NCBI GenBank assembly: GCA_011052285.1
Contig: DRJH01000091.1
Location: 1-24,604 of the forward strand
DNA from: Gammaproteobacteria bacterium
GTDB taxonomy: Bacteria; Pseudomonadota; Gammaproteobacteria; Arenicellales; DRJH01
Length of the DNA stretch: 24,604 nucleotides
Reading direction: 5' to 3'
How positions within the stretch are numbered: position 1 is the first letter of the stretch; every line of letters begins with the position of its first letter. The position numbers and the translations under genes are program-made. Shown here piece after piece: positions 24,604 through 24,604 of the stretch. The notes under the pieces are model-generated. The model made no database searches and was not told the DNA's origin. It saw only the letters and a list, made by a program, of their open reading frames with translations.

Positions 24604-24604
24604 A
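24510..24604. repeat. MITE-like element, copy 2, truncated by the window end
   Basis: These 95 bases match 626-719 in the same orientation with one extra T. The copy starts at TATACTC, the outer end of the left inverted repeat (the outermost C is A here), and lacks only the last ~10 bases of the right end because the window stops. Read on the minus strand it supplies an ATG and about 31 in-frame codons to the helicase remnant. That the window ends inside a repeat suggests an assembly break caused by a multi-copy element. Confidence 0.72.

Noticed and set aside
625..24604. A composite mobile element bounded by the two repeat copies
   Set aside because: The interval is almost entirely core chromosomal genes in conserved order, with no transposase or integrase; the copies are independent insertions more likely than element ends.

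Overview
The window is a chromosomal segment of a gammaproteobacterium. The housekeeping block topA-smg-dprA-LysM gene / def-fmt-rsmB-DUF4390-ntrY-ntrX is a gene order I associate with Chromatiales/Thiotrichales-like Gammaproteobacteria. The zinc ligands in GltX, the RsmB, Fmt and Def active sites and the NtrX style all fit that placement. I cannot name a genus. The right edge lies inside a repeat, which suggests the window ends at an assembly break.

Layout. (1) 1-472, minus: the N-terminal part of an endonuclease/exonuclease/phosphatase-family gene, cut by the window edge. (2) 473-818: gene-free, holding a ~105-bp inverted-repeat-flanked element (625-729). (3) 819-7755, minus: a tightly packed run def-fmt-rsmB-DUF4390-ntrY-ntrX with overlaps or gaps of a few bases. 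It combines N-terminal protein processing, 16S rRNA methylation and an NtrYX two-component system. (4) 7921-13220, plus: an exported LysM protein, dprA (TTG start with a near-perfect ribosome binding site), smg and topA. As given, topA is split by a one-base deletion in an A-run. (5) 13264-15787, minus: two related GT28-fold (COG4671-like) glycosyltransferases. (6) 15946-17304, plus: a six-TM class III nucleotide cyclase, convergent with (7) 17360-20822, minus: ugd, hldA-type heptose kinase, a stand-alone cyclic-nucleotide-binding protein and an HD-type phosphohydrolase. (8) 20944-22356, plus: gltX. (9) 22466-24604, minus: a decayed DUF4011/SF1 helicase/Vsr-like/DUF3320 gene, a known class of phage-defence protein. 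It lacks Walker A and the nuclease core, and a second copy of the inverted-repeat element sits at its 5' end.

How it fits together. Regions 5-7 supply envelope-polysaccharide functions (UDP-glucuronate, heptose phosphate, two glycosyltransferases). They are interleaved with a candidate cyclic-nucleotide module: a cyclase facing a cyclic-nucleotide sensor and a possible phosphohydrolase. The unusual material is at the edges: the repeated element, the ruined defence helicase, the broken topA frame, and an NtrX with an Asp-to-Asn change in Walker B. I found no intact, clearly new multi-gene system.
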